64,000 nucleotides of DNA from Vibrio algivorus (GTDB taxonomy: Bacteria > Pseudomonadota > Gammaproteobacteria > Enterobacterales > Vibrionaceae): the NCBI RefSeq assembly GCF_002218005.2, contig NZ_AP018678.1:1736001-1800000 (forward strand). The letters run 5' to 3'. Made by a program: the position numbers and the translations under genes. Positions 36,226-44,890 of the stretch are shown here, piece after piece; positions within the stretch are counted from its first letter, which is position 1, and every line of letters starts with the position of its first letter. A model generated the notes under the pieces. That model did no database searches and was not told where the DNA came from. It was given only the letters and a program-made list of their open reading frames with translations.

Positions 36226-37950
36226 ATGATTTCTGGAATTCTAGCATCTCCTGGTATTGCTTTCGGTAAAGCACTACTTCTTCAAGAAGATGAAATTGTC
36301 CTAAATAAAACACCTATTTCGGACGATCAAGTTGAAGCAGAAGTAAAACGCTTCTTTGATGCTCGTAATAAATCTTCTGAGCAATTAGAAGGCATTAAAC
36401 AAAAAGCACTTGAAACCTTCGGTGAAGAAAAAGAAGCTATCTTCGAAGGCCACATCATGTTGCTTGAAGATGAAGAGCTAGAAGAAGAAATTTTAGCCCT
36501 CATCAAATCAGACAAAATGTCTGCTGACCTTGCAATCCATACTGTGATTGAAGAACAAGCAACAGCACTTGAGTCTCTTGATGATGACTACCTTAAAGAA
36601 CGTGCTACCGATATTCGTGATATCGGTACACGTTTTGTTAAAAATGCATTAGGCATTAACATCGTATCTTTAAGCTCTATCAACGAAGAAGTTATTCTTG
36701 TTGCTAACGACTTAACACCATCTGAAACAGCACAGATCAACCTAGAATTCGTTTTAGGCTTTGCTTGTGATATCGGTGGCCGTACATCTCACACCTCAAT
36801 CATGGCTCGTTCACTTGAACTTCCTGCGATTGTGGGTACAAACGACATTACAAAACAAGTATCGAACGGCGATATTTTAGTTTTGGATGCGATTAACAAC
36901 AAAATCATCGTTAACCCTTCTGATGCAGAACTAGAAGAAGCGAAATCAATTCGTGATAATTTCTTAGCTGAAAAAGAAGAGTTGGCGAAATTAAAAGATC
37001 TACCGGCTGTCACTCTAGATGACCACCATGTAGAAGTTTGCGGTAACATCGGTACAGTGAAAGACTGTGACGGTATCATCCGTAACGGTGGTGAAGGTGT
37101 AGGTCTATACCGTACTGAATTCCTATTTATGGACCGTGATGCCCTTCCAACTGAAGAAGAGCAATACAAAGCATACAAAGAAGTCGCTGAAGCAATGGGT
37201 GATCAAGCCGTTATTATCCGTACTATGGATATTGGTGGTGATAAAGATCTTCCATACATGGATCTACCGGAAGAAATGAACCCGTTCTTAGGCTGGCGTG
37301 CAGTACGTATCAGCTTAGACCGTCGTGACATCTTAAAAGATCAATTACGTGGTATCTTACGTGCATCAGCACACGGCAAGCTTCGCATCATGTTCCCAAT
37401 GATTATCTCTGTTGAAGAGATTCGTGAACTTAAAGCGGCGCTTGAAGAATATAAAGCAGAGCTTCGCAACGAAGGCCTAGCATTTGACGAGAACATCGAA
37501 ATTGGTGTAATGGTTGAAACACCGGCTGCTGCTGCAATTGCTCACCACCTTGCAAAAGAAGTTTCATTCTTTAGTATTGGCACAAACGACTTAACTCAAT
37601 ATACTCTTGCAGTTGACCGTGGTAATGAGTTAATTTCTCACTTATACAACCCGCTATCTCCTGCTGTACTAACTGTGATCAAGCAAGTAATTGATGCATC
37701 ACACAAAGAAGGCAAATGGACAGGTATGTGTGGTGAGTTAGCTGGTGATGAGCGCGCTACCCTACTTCTATTAGGTATGGGCTTAGACGAATTCAGCATG
37801 AGTGGTATTTCTATCCCTCGCGTTAAGAAAATCATCCGTAACTCAAACTTCGCAGAAGTAAAAGCAATGGCTGAAGAAGCACTTGCTCTACCTACTGCGG
37901 CAGAAATCGAAGCTTGCGTTGATAAATTTATCGCAGAAAAATCGAATTAA
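36226..37950 (+). CDS. ptsI: PTS enzyme I
   Basis: A 574-residue phosphoenolpyruvate-protein phosphotransferase. The phosphohistidine motif GGRTSHTSIMARSLELPA is near residue 190. The C-terminal PEP-binding barrel has GLYRTEFLFMDR, IRTMDIGGDK and GTNDLTQY with the catalytic Cys in GMCGELAGD. It starts the phosphorelay by phosphorylating HPr from PEP. Cytoplasmic. Second gene of the operon. Confidence 0.97.
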   Translation: MISGILASPGIAFGKALLLQEDEIVLNKTPISDDQVEAEVKRFFDARNKSSEQLEGIKQKALETFGEEKEAIFEGHIMLLEDEELEEEILALIKSDKMSADLAIHTVIEEQATALESLDDDYLKERATDIRDIGTRFVKNALGINIVSLSSINEEVILVANDLTPSETAQINLEFVLGFACDIGGRTSHTSIMARSLELPAIVGTNDITKQVSNGDILVLDAINNKIIVNPSDAELEEAKSIRDNFLAEKEELAKLKDLPAVTLDDHHVEVCGNIGTVKDCDGIIRNGGEGVGLYRTEFLFMDRDALPTEEEQYKAYKEVAEAMGDQAVIIRTMDIGGDKDLPYMDLPEEMNPFLGWRAVRISLDRRDILKDQLRGILRASAHGKLRIMFPMIISVEEIRELKAALEEYKAELRNEGLAFDENIEIGVMVETPAAAAIAHHLAKEVSFFSIGTNDLTQYTLAVDRGNELISHLYNPLSPAVLTVIKQVIDASHKEGKWTGMCGELAGDERATLLLLGMGLDEFSMSGISIPRVKKIIRNSNFAEVKAMAEEALALPTAAEIEACVDKFIAEKSN

Positions 37951-38002
37951 GAATATAATCTTTTAATTAAAGATTAAAAAGTTAACTGCTTAGGAGCACG
38001 AC

Positions 38003-38512
38003 ATGGGTCTGTTTGACAAACTTAAGAAGCTAGTATCTGACGACACAGCTGATGCGGGCGCGATTGAAATTATCGCACCTCTTTCTGGTGAAATCGTAAA
38101 TATCGAAGATGTGCCTGATGTGGTTTTCGCTGAGAAAATCGTTGGTGATGGTGTTGCTATCAAACCAAATGGCGACAAAATGGTTGCACCAGTAAACGGT
38201 ACAATTGGTAAAATCTTCGAAACTAACCACGCTTTCTCTATCGAGTCTGACGATGGTATCGAATTATTTGTTCACTTTGGTATCGACACTGTTGAACTAA
38301 AAGGTGAAGGTTTCACACGTATCGCTGAAGAAGGTCAAACTGTGAAAGCAGGCGACACTATCATCGAATTTGATCTTGCGTACCTACAAGAGAATGCAAA
38401 ATCTACGTTGACTCCTGTTGTTATCTCTAACATGGACGAAATCAAAGAGTTGAACAAACTTTCTGGTAACGTTGTTGTTGGTGAAACACCAGTTATCCGT
38501 ATCACTAAGTAA
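38003..38512 (+). CDS. crr: Glucose-specific EIIA (EIIA-Glc)
   Basis: A 169-residue EIIA-Glc of E. coli length. It holds the two active-site histidines in TNHAFS and LFVHFGIDTVELKG. It phosphorylates EIIB partners and, by its phosphorylation state, controls adenylate cyclase and permeases. It is the likely EIIA donor for NagE at 7.1-8.7 kb, which has none of its own. Last gene of the pts operon. Confidence 0.97.
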   Translation: MGLFDKLKKLVSDDTADAGAIEIIAPLSGEIVNIEDVPDVVFAEKIVGDGVAIKPNGDKMVAPVNGTIGKIFETNHAFSIESDDGIELFVHFGIDTVELKGEGFTRIAEEGQTVKAGDTIIEFDLAYLQENAKSTLTPVVISNMDEIKELNKLSGNVVVGETPVIRITK

Positions 38513-38527
38513 TTTTCTTAATGATAT

Positions 38528-38560
38528 AAAAAACGCTGCTCAAGGGCAGCGTTTTTTTAT
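38528..38560 (+). terminator. ptsHI-crr operon terminator
   Basis: A 12-bp stem (38528-38539 with 38546-38557), 6-nt loop and T tract, 16 nt after the crr stop. Confidence 0.9.
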
Positions 38561-38613
38561 ATCTAAACTAAACCAGCGACTGAAATCTCTCCAATCGCTA
38601 AGAATCATTTATA

Positions 38614-39516
38614 TTAAGCTAAAGCCAATTCCGCCAACATTTCTTTTGACGGTGCAAAGAAGTAAGCTCCTGTCACAGCTTGAGTAAAACGCAATAAATG
38701 ATCGGTTTTACCATCTGTCTCACCAAACATACTATTCAGTAATACTTTGAAATTATGTAGACGATTACAGTAAGCGATAAATAGTAAGCCATGCTCTCCT
38801 GATACTGAGCCATAAGGCAAACTATGGCGAACCATTTTCAAGCCCTTACCTTCTTCTTTTATATCGACACGCCCCACGTGAGATTGCGCTGGTACATCAT
38901 CTAATTCAACCGAATCAGGTTTAGTTCGACCAATCACTTTTTCTTGAGCTGACACATTTAAACGATTCCAAGCAGGTATGTTATGAATATAACGTTGCAG
39001 CATTACATAGCTACCACCTGCAAACTCACCTTCGGGGATCACTGCAACTTGACGACGCTCATCCCCTTCTGGGTTTTCCGTACCATCAATGAAATCTGTC
39101 ATATCACGGCTATCTAAGAAGCGATAACCATAAGTTTCATCAACAACGTCAATATCATCACTGATCTCTGACATCAATTTGCGCAATATATAGAAATGCA
39201 AATCGTGTCGATTAGAGTGGCAATGCAAAAGAACATCCGATTCAGTTGCAGGAGCAACCGTTTCACCCGTTCCTAGTTCAACAAACGGCTCTAACTCTTG
39301 AGGCATACTCTGGTTCGTTTTTTGCCAAAAAGAGTGGGTAAAAGCCAGTGTAATATAAAGATTAGAATCCGGTTGCTGATCATTGAGCGACGACACTAAA
39401 TCAGGTAAGGCTTTCAGTTGCTCAAGAACATGAGAGTGGTTGCGATTGATCTTAAGCATGCACTGTAAAGAAAATGGATTCGCTTCTGGGATAATTGCCG
39501 ATTGTGGTAGCGACAT
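38614..39516 (-). CDS. yfeX: Dyp-type haem peroxidase (YfeX-like)
   Basis: A 300-residue Dyp-type peroxidase. It has the GxxDG-type motif in FIDGTENPEGDE, with the distal Asp. The conserved Arg is in IGRTKPDSVELDD, and the proximal haem His in GLKMVRHSLPYG. E. coli YfeX (299 aa) also lies near the pts-cys region. It oxidises porphyrinogens and dyes with peroxide. No signal peptide is seen, so it is cytoplasmic. It converges on crr. Confidence 0.92.
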   Translation of the reverse strand: MSLPQSAIIPEANPFSLQCMLKINRNHSHVLEQLKALPDLVSSLNDQQPDSNLYITLAFTHSFWQKTNQSMPQELEPFVELGTGETVAPATESDVLLHCHSNRHDLHFYILRKLMSEISDDIDVVDETYGYRFLDSRDMTDFIDGTENPEGDERRQVAVIPEGEFAGGSYVMLQRYIHNIPAWNRLNVSAQEKVIGRTKPDSVELDDVPAQSHVGRVDIKEEGKGLKMVRHSLPYGSVSGEHGLLFIAYCNRLHNFKVLLNSMFGETDGKTDHLLRFTQAVTGAYFFAPSKEMLAELALA

Positions 39517-39550
39517 GAATACTTCCTTATTCTATGTTTATTGTGGTTAT

Positions 39551-39594
39551 TATACTCAAGTAACCTCAAGGTGCGAGCTTCAGCAATAATAAAA
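39551..39594. repeat. Family 1 end remnant upstream of yfeX
   Basis: TATACTCAAGTAACCTCAAGG, then GTGCGAGCTTCAGCAATAAT, matches the left end of family 1 and then breaks off. Confidence 0.6.
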
Positions 39595-39621
39595 TAAAAT
39601 CATCACTTCTAATTAGTACAA

Positions 39622-39764
39622 TATACCCAAAGTAATTGAAGTTGCAGTGAGGCGACAAGTAAATGAGGCCCCATGAGCATAGCTCGCCTATGACTTTCTT
39701 TAATAAAGAGATAAGGGGCGAATGAACGCCGGACAAAGCTGCAGCTTCAAGTACGACAGGTATA
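39622..39764. repeat. MITE-like element, family 2 (143 bp)
   Basis: Begins TATACCCAAAGTAATTGAAG (followed by TTGCAGTGAGG) and ends GCAGCTTCAAGTACGACAGG plus TATA, giving imperfect terminal inverted repeats (TTGAAGTTGC against GCAGCTTCAA). The interior differs from family 1. It ends 9 nt past the stop of the DUF2919 gene's 3' side. It appears once here. No coding capacity. Confidence 0.65.
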
Positions 39765-39773
39765 AAATCGCTA

Positions 39774-40322
39774 TTACACTAAGTTTGGAGTTGTGAATGT
39801 ATCCTTCACTCTCTGAGAATGAGACAAATAAATCAATAACCATACCAAGCCCAATAAAGTTAATGCATCACTCCAATTAAACTGCCACAGAGTAAGGGAT
39901 AAATGATAAAGCGTAATCACGAACTGTACTGAAACGACAGCAATGGTGTAACTGCGACCAAAACTCAATATCTTATTAAGCCAAACCCGTTCAGGTGTAC
40001 GCAATGATATCGCCCATGCCAAAATCACAACAGGTAATCCCACCAATAATCCCAAGTATAAACTATCGGGGACTGGGTAAATGAGTGATAACAACTTAGT
40101 ACTCATTGTTCGGCTAGCGCTGGCCACGATAAAGACTATCCAAGCTTTAGCCAAAAATAGCCAACTTAGCCATAGCCATAGACTGGGCTTTAAAAAACCA
40201 TTGCTATCATATTCATCGACACTGTAAGTGATCGCATATTGCACTGATATTTTCTTCCTTGTCGTTTTCATCTTTAAAGGCTGTTGATTTATACTCAGGA
40301 CTGCTAACCTTATATCCAACAT
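39774..40322 (-). CDS. DUF2919 family membrane protein (YfeZ-like)
   Basis: A 182-residue protein with four hydrophobic segments in the C-terminal two-thirds and the family-typical start region YSVDEYDSNGFLKPSLWLWL. E. coli YfeZ of this family lies next to yfeX, as here. Function unknown. The start is uncertain. The ATG at 40322 and an internal ATG at 40271 are both in frame, and neither has a good ribosome site. The shorter form (165 aa) fits the family better. Confidence 0.72.
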   Translation of the reverse strand: MLDIRLAVLSINQQPLKMKTTRKKISVQYAITYSVDEYDSNGFLKPSLWLWLSWLFLAKAWIVFIVASASRTMSTKLLSLIYPVPDSLYLGLLVGLPVVILAWAISLRTPERVWLNKILSFGRSYTIAVVSVQFVITLYHLSLTLWQFNWSDALTLLGLVWLLIYLSHSQRVKDTFTTPNLV

Positions 40323-40375
40323 AATCCGTAGCTACATTTAACTTCTGCTACTTTAACAAATAATGAATAAATAAA

Positions 40376-40717
40376 ATGAAGCCAAGCAAAAAAAACATTT
40401 CACCAGAAACTCAACAAGAAGCATTAGCGGTAGCAAAATCGACTCAAAAGCCGGGACAAACCAAAGAACAAACAAAACTCATTGCTCAAGGCATAGAAAA
40501 AGGCATTGCATTATATAAAAAACAACACAAAGAAAAACTAAGGGAAGCGGACAAGTTACGTAAAAAGCAGTCGAAAAATATCCATCAAGAGCAAACACCA
40601 TCAAGTATACAGCTATCTACGAGCGACCATAAACCGTCTAAGCCATCCGTATTGCCATGGGCATTAGTGATTCTCAGTTGGGTTGGGTTTGCCATTTATT
40701 TGTTGCTACAACAATAA
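40376..40717 (+). CDS. DUF2956 family tail-anchored protein
   Basis: A 113-residue protein. It has a very basic, Gln/Lys-rich N-terminal part (about 1-90, probably helical; SPETQQEALAVAKSTQKPGQTK matches DUF2956) and a single C-terminal membrane helix (WALVILSWVGFAIYLLL). It is typical of Vibrio and relatives. Function unknown. It is convergent with a small winged-helix gene 8 nt away. Confidence 0.78.
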   Translation: MKPSKKNISPETQQEALAVAKSTQKPGQTKEQTKLIAQGIEKGIALYKKQHKEKLREADKLRKKQSKNIHQEQTPSSIQLSTSDHKPSKPSVLPWALVILSWVGFAIYLLLQQ

Positions 40718-40725
40718 CGGTAATA

Positions 40726-41013
40726 TTATTTCACTAGTCCAAGACATTGGGCAATATCAGCTTGCCAATGCTTTAGAACGCGCACATCAAAAGGCCCCCA
40801 ATTGTTGACCGTATAATATCCATCATTATGGCGTCGACCATCTTGTACAAAGGATAAATGAATACCAATTGCAGGTAAGGCTTTCAGGACATCTTGAATA
40901 GTTCTTCTTGGCCAACCTGTTAACTCCATTAATTTAGGTACATTTGGACGTTCTAAATCTTTAATCAGCAAGGCAATATAAAGGCGTCTTGCAAATACCG
41001 GGCTAAGCTCCAC
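40726..41013 (-). CDS. Small winged-helix DNA-binding protein
   Basis: A 95-residue protein whose residues 8-60 look like a winged helix-turn-helix (LMELTGWPRRTIQDVLKALP as the recognition part). A short C-terminal tail follows. The start is GTG at 41013, backed by GAGGA 7 nt upstream. An ATG two bases away is out of frame. The target is unknown. Similar small regulators occur in other vibrios. Confidence 0.65.
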   Translation of the reverse strand: MELSPVFARRLYIALLIKDLERPNVPKLMELTGWPRRTIQDVLKALPAIGIHLSFVQDGRRHNDGYYTVNNWGPFDVRVLKHWQADIAQCLGLVK

Positions 41014-41217
41014 ATTGATATCCTCAAACAGTGATCGATTAGATCAAAACAATTGACTCTATTATCACCGTAAATACGTAAAGCGATTTTGCGTAGGATC
41101 AATCAGACGCTATACAAATAACCCTCTCCCCCTGACACCGATGGAAACAAGTGCATTAACACGCTGAATTGTGTACGATTCGTTAAATAAAGATTAAGCA
41201 AAAAAGGATAATAAAAA

Positions 41218-41562
41218 ATGATTACCATGTATGGCATCCCAAATTGTGACACGATTAAAAAGGCCAAAAAGTGGTTGGAAGCCGAAGGCATCGACTATCA
41301 TTTCCATGACTATCGTAAATCAGGAATTGATGCTGAATTAATTACCTCATTTTTCCAAAAATTTGGCTGGGAGGCCGTGGTCAATAAACGAGGCACCACC
41401 TACCGCCAATTATCCGATGAACAAAAAAACACCTTAAATCAAAATAGTGCAATCTCGTTATTAACCGAAAACCCAGCGATGATTAAGCGCCCTATCTTAA
41501 TAACTGAATCAACAGCCATTATTGGATTTAAAGCTGCTGATTATGAAGCTCAATTAAAGTAA
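41218..41562 (+). CDS. yffB: ArsC-family reductase YffB
   Basis: A 114-residue thioredoxin-fold protein of the ArsC/Spx group. A single active-site Cys sits in MYGIPNCDTIKKA (Cys10), and the RGTTYRQL and KRPILI segments match E. coli YffB, which likewise precedes dapE. Arsenate reduction is not established for YffB, and glutathione-dependent thiol chemistry is suspected. It is 13 nt before dapE and likely co-transcribed. Confidence 0.9.
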   Translation: MITMYGIPNCDTIKKAKKWLEAEGIDYHFHDYRKSGIDAELITSFFQKFGWEAVVNKRGTTYRQLSDEQKNTLNQNSAISLLTENPAMIKRPILITESTAIIGFKAADYEAQLK

Positions 41563-41575
41563 GGAAACCACAAGG

Positions 41576-42715
41576 ATGTTAGACAGTCCCGTACTTGCTC
41601 TTGCGCAAGATTTATTAGAACGTCAATCAGTCACCCCTGAAGATGCCGGTTGCCAAGATTTAATGATTAACCGCTTAAAAGCGCTTGGATTTGAAATTGA
41701 AGTTATGGTATTTGAAGATACCACCAACTTTTGGGCTCGCCGCGGCTCTAGCGCACCACTATTTGCTTTTGCTGGCCATACCGATGTGGTTCCTTCGGGC
41801 CCATTAGACCAATGGCATACCCCACCATTTGAACCAACGATAATTGACGGCTATTTACATGCTCGCGGCGCAGCAGATATGAAAGGCTCACTTGCCTGTA
41901 TGGTAGTAGCTGTAGAACGTTTTATTGCCGAGCACCCTGACCACCATGGCTCAATTGCTTTTCTGATCACTTCCGATGAAGAAGGTCCGTTCATTAACGG
42001 TACTACCCGTGTGGTGGATACATTGATGGCACGTAATGAAATTATTGACATGTGTATTGTAGGTGAGCCATCAAGCACAACTCAAGTAGGCGATGTAATC
42101 AAAAATGGTCGCCGTGGTTCGATTACGGGTGACTTAACGGTCAAAGGGACTCAAGGGCATGTTGCCTATCCTCACCTTGCGAATAACCCAGTTCATCAAG
42201 CATTACCAGCCTTGGCTGAGTTAGCAACAACGACTTGGGACAATGGCAACGAGTATTTTCCGCCAACTAGCTTTCAAATACCAAATTTATCATCAGGTAC
42301 TGGCGCATCAAATGTTATCCCAGGTGAATTTCATGTCCAGTTCAACTTCCGCTTTAGCACTGAGCTCACCGATGTTGAGATAAAACGTCGTGTCCATTCA
42401 ATCTTGGATGCTCATGGCTTAAACTATGATCTAAAATGGACACTCAATGGTCATCCATTTTTAACCGATCAAGGCCCATTAATTGATGCGGTAGTCGAAG
42501 CTGTAAAAGCCGTCAATCATCAACCTGCACAGTTACTTACGACGGGTGGTACTTCCGATGGACGATTTATTGCACAAATGGGTAGTCAAGTAGTCGAGCT
42601 TGGACCGGTTAATGCCACAATTCATAAAGTAAACGAATGTGTGAAGATTTCTGATCTAGAGAAGCTTACCGATATGTATCAAAAGACATTAGAAAACTGT
42701 CTAACAGGCAAATAA
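41576..42715 (+). CDS. dapE: Succinyl-diaminopimelate desuccinylase
   Basis: A 379-residue M20-family dizinc amidohydrolase. It has FAGHTDVVPSG with the metal His, the bridging Asp in HARGAADMKGS, the catalytic Glu pair in SDEEGPFINGT, and TTGGTSDGRF near the end. It cleaves N-succinyl-LL-diaminopimelate in lysine and peptidoglycan-precursor synthesis. It lies downstream of yffB and upstream of a peptidase gene. Confidence 0.97.
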   Translation: MLDSPVLALAQDLLERQSVTPEDAGCQDLMINRLKALGFEIEVMVFEDTTNFWARRGSSAPLFAFAGHTDVVPSGPLDQWHTPPFEPTIIDGYLHARGAADMKGSLACMVVAVERFIAEHPDHHGSIAFLITSDEEGPFINGTTRVVDTLMARNEIIDMCIVGEPSSTTQVGDVIKNGRRGSITGDLTVKGTQGHVAYPHLANNPVHQALPALAELATTTWDNGNEYFPPTSFQIPNLSSGTGASNVIPGEFHVQFNFRFSTELTDVEIKRRVHSILDAHGLNYDLKWTLNGHPFLTDQGPLIDAVVEAVKAVNHQPAQLLTTGGTSDGRFIAQMGSQVVELGPVNATIHKVNECVKISDLEKLTDMYQKTLENCLTGK

Positions 42716-42752
42716 GTCTTATAGGACACTTTCTAATTAAGAAGAGCAGCAC

Positions 42753-43439
42753 ATGACCCAATATTCACTTGAGCAATTGACCGGATTATCTCAAACTCAT
42801 CTCACAACAATGCTTGTAGGAAAAAAAGAGTTTTCGATTCATCAAGATGTTAAAGCTCCATTGAACGAATTAATTCGTGACGCTCAAGTGAATGGGTTTG
42901 ATTTTTCTATCGCCAGCAGCTTCCGTGATTACCATCGACAAGCCATGATCTGGAATGCAAAATTCCGTGGTGAAAGACCAATATTAGATAGTCACAGCCA
43001 GCCTCTCGACAGTGCAAAATTAAACGATTTAGAAAAAATTCACGCGATCATGCGCTGGTCTGCATTACCAGGTGCGAGCCGCCATCATTGGGGTTGCGAG
43101 CTAGATGTTTATGCACGTAATCTCTTGCCTCAAGACACTCAACTACAATTAGAGCCTTGGGAATACCATACTGGTCATCAAGCAGAGTTTAATCTTTGGC
43201 TAACCGAAGCTATGCCTAAATTTGGCTTCTATCGCCCCTACCAACATGACCTTGGCGGTGTTGCAATAGAACCTTGGCATATTAGCCATATTGATACTGG
43301 ACGAGATATGCTAGAGCAACTATCTATAGATAAGCTACAACAAACTTGGCACAACTATCCCTTTTTGGGGGTTGAATCAATATCTCAGCATGCTGAAAGC
43401 TTATATAATCGTTACATCAGCAATATTACTGTCGCGTAA
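42753..43439 (+). CDS. M15-family peptidase (D-alanyl-D-alanine carboxypeptidase-like)
   Basis: A 228-residue protein with the M15B (VanY/DacB-like) motifs: SSFRDYHRQAMIWN, the zinc motif SRHHWGCELD and the second zinc motif EPWHISH. It probably trims peptidoglycan peptides, although no signal peptide is visible, so its location is unclear. It starts 37 nt after dapE and is followed by a DUF2897 gene, likely one operon. Confidence 0.82.
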   Translation: MTQYSLEQLTGLSQTHLTTMLVGKKEFSIHQDVKAPLNELIRDAQVNGFDFSIASSFRDYHRQAMIWNAKFRGERPILDSHSQPLDSAKLNDLEKIHAIMRWSALPGASRHHWGCELDVYARNLLPQDTQLQLEPWEYHTGHQAEFNLWLTEAMPKFGFYRPYQHDLGGVAIEPWHISHIDTGRDMLEQLSIDKLQQTWHNYPFLGVESISQHAESLYNRYISNITVA

Positions 43440-43462
43440 ATAACCGCAACTAAGTAGGGCGT

Positions 43463-43699
43463 ATGGATTTAGACTTACTACTCAACCCTTGGGTGATTAG
43501 TATTATCATCATTGTATTTATAATCGGTAATTTAGCATCAATGAAATATTTGGGGCAATCACATTTAGTGCGCAAAAACCCAAAAGCAAAATCAGACCTA
43601 GATAAACTGATCGAGATCTATAAAGAAAAAGATCAGCAAGAAGCACAAGACAAAAATACTCAGAAAAAGAAGACCGATCAGGATAATACCAACCCATAA
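43463..43699 (+). CDS. DUF2897 family small membrane protein
   Basis: A 78-residue protein with one N-terminal membrane helix (WVISIIIIVFIIGNLASM) and a highly charged tail rich in Lys, Asp and Gln, typical of DUF2897. Function unknown. It is 23 nt after the M15 peptidase gene and probably ends the dapE transcription unit. Confidence 0.75.
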   Translation: MDLDLLLNPWVISIIIIVFIIGNLASMKYLGQSHLVRKNPKAKSDLDKLIEIYKEKDQQEAQDKNTQKKKTDQDNTNP

Positions 43700-43707
43700 T
43701 TTAACGT

Positions 43708-43748
43708 TATATGCTCACGTAACTTCAAGCTGCAAGTTACTGGGTATA
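43708..43748. repeat. Degenerate family 1 remnant
   Basis: TATGCTCACGTAACTTCAAG, then CTGCAAGTTACTGGGTATA, keeps both outer ends of family 1 around a small palindrome (GTAACTT/AAGTTAC). Confidence 0.5.
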
Positions 43749-43752
43749 AATA

Positions 43753-43787
43753 TAAAAAAACACCACCAATTTTGGCGGTGTTTTTTA
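43753..43787. terminator. Bidirectional terminator between DUF2897 gene and bamC
   Basis: A CACCACC / GGCGGTG stem with one mismatch, flanked by an A tract and a T tract (43754-43786), between convergent genes. Confidence 0.8.
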
Positions 43788-43814
43788 TTGCTTTAGAATC
43801 ACACAGTTCAAAGA

Positions 43815-44843
43815 CTAAGATTTATCGCTGGTATCAAACATCGCTTGAAGTACCGGAATCAAAGTTTGTAAATCTTCTTGTGGGATAGGTTTACCATCAG
43901 CATCAGTTACGTTGATAGAAGTACGGTTGTCTAAATCACCTACTAATAAGCCATATTTCTTATTACTTAATGTCAACGGCTTAACACCTAGGCTTTGCCA
44001 TACTTCTTCATCTGGATCTTTATAATCCGTATCAATCGTCCCTTGAGAACGGTTTTTATCAGTAATATTAAAGCCGATTTGTGGCAGAACAGTTTCAAGC
44101 TTGCTCCAAACTAAATCATAAGGTGCGCGAGCAATAATTACCGGTAAACCACTTCTATCTTTACCCATCGTCACTGGTACTTTATTAATCAGCTCTAGTG
44201 CTCGAATTCTCGCCTCTTCCGTCACTTGTTTATCATATTGAGTAGTAATGTAGTTCACCATTACACTCGAATAACGATCTTCAATTTCAGGCGTTAACTC
44301 AATAGTACCATTATCTTCTTTCCACTCAACTAGGGCCACATGGAAACCATAACGCCCCGGAGTTTCTAAACGATCCACTTTATAGCGGCCAGCAATTGGA
44401 TACGATTCATCTTCCGCACTTAAGTTGACCCAATCCGTTTCTAATGATGTTGGAGTATCAGTACGAAGCTCAATACCTTTCTCATCCACCATACGGTGAA
44501 GCATATCCCAAACTTTATTAAGTTCTTCTTGGCTAATTAGCCAAACTGTTACTTCACTGTCTTGCTTTTCAACACGAGCACCAGGGATTAACTCTAAAAC
44601 CTGTTGCGGCGCACGAATATCAACGTCAGGACCAAGTTTTCCTCTGTACTCACCTTGAGGGATATTGTATTGAGGATAAAACTGAGGCTGAGCATCAGGC
44701 AGGGTTACCCACTCTTGATCCAAAGAAGTTTCTAAATACTCAAAATCATCTTTCGCTTGTCGACGTTTTTCCGGATCCCCAGCACACGCTGACAATACCA
44801 ATACCGCTAGTGAACTAATCACTAACTGGTGAGAGAATTTCAT
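43815..44843 (-). CDS. bamC: Outer-membrane assembly lipoprotein BamC
   Basis: A 342-residue lipoprotein. Its signal peptide ends in the lipobox LSAC with acylated Cys20. An N-terminal unstructured stretch is followed by two BamC helix-grip domains (about 100-215 and 230-340). It is a nonessential part of the BAM complex that inserts beta-barrels such as the porin at 28.7 kb. It is 47 nt downstream of dapA on the same strand, as in E. coli. Confidence 0.93.
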   Translation of the reverse strand: MKFSHQLVISSLAVLVLSACAGDPEKRRQAKDDFEYLETSLDQEWVTLPDAQPQFYPQYNIPQGEYRGKLGPDVDIRAPQQVLELIPGARVEKQDSEVTVWLISQEELNKVWDMLHRMVDEKGIELRTDTPTSLETDWVNLSAEDESYPIAGRYKVDRLETPGRYGFHVALVEWKEDNGTIELTPEIEDRYSSVMVNYITTQYDKQVTEEARIRALELINKVPVTMGKDRSGLPVIIARAPYDLVWSKLETVLPQIGFNITDKNRSQGTIDTDYKDPDEEVWQSLGVKPLTLSNKKYGLLVGDLDNRTSINVTDADGKPIPQEDLQTLIPVLQAMFDTSDKS

Positions 44844-44890
44844 TTCTATACAACTCCTGAAAATAGGCTTAAGCGATCATATACCCATTT

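Noticed and set aside
41218..41562. Arsenic-resistance function for yffB or yfgD
   Set aside because: Both are ArsC-fold genes in conserved housekeeping positions, with no arsB, arsR or acr3 nearby.
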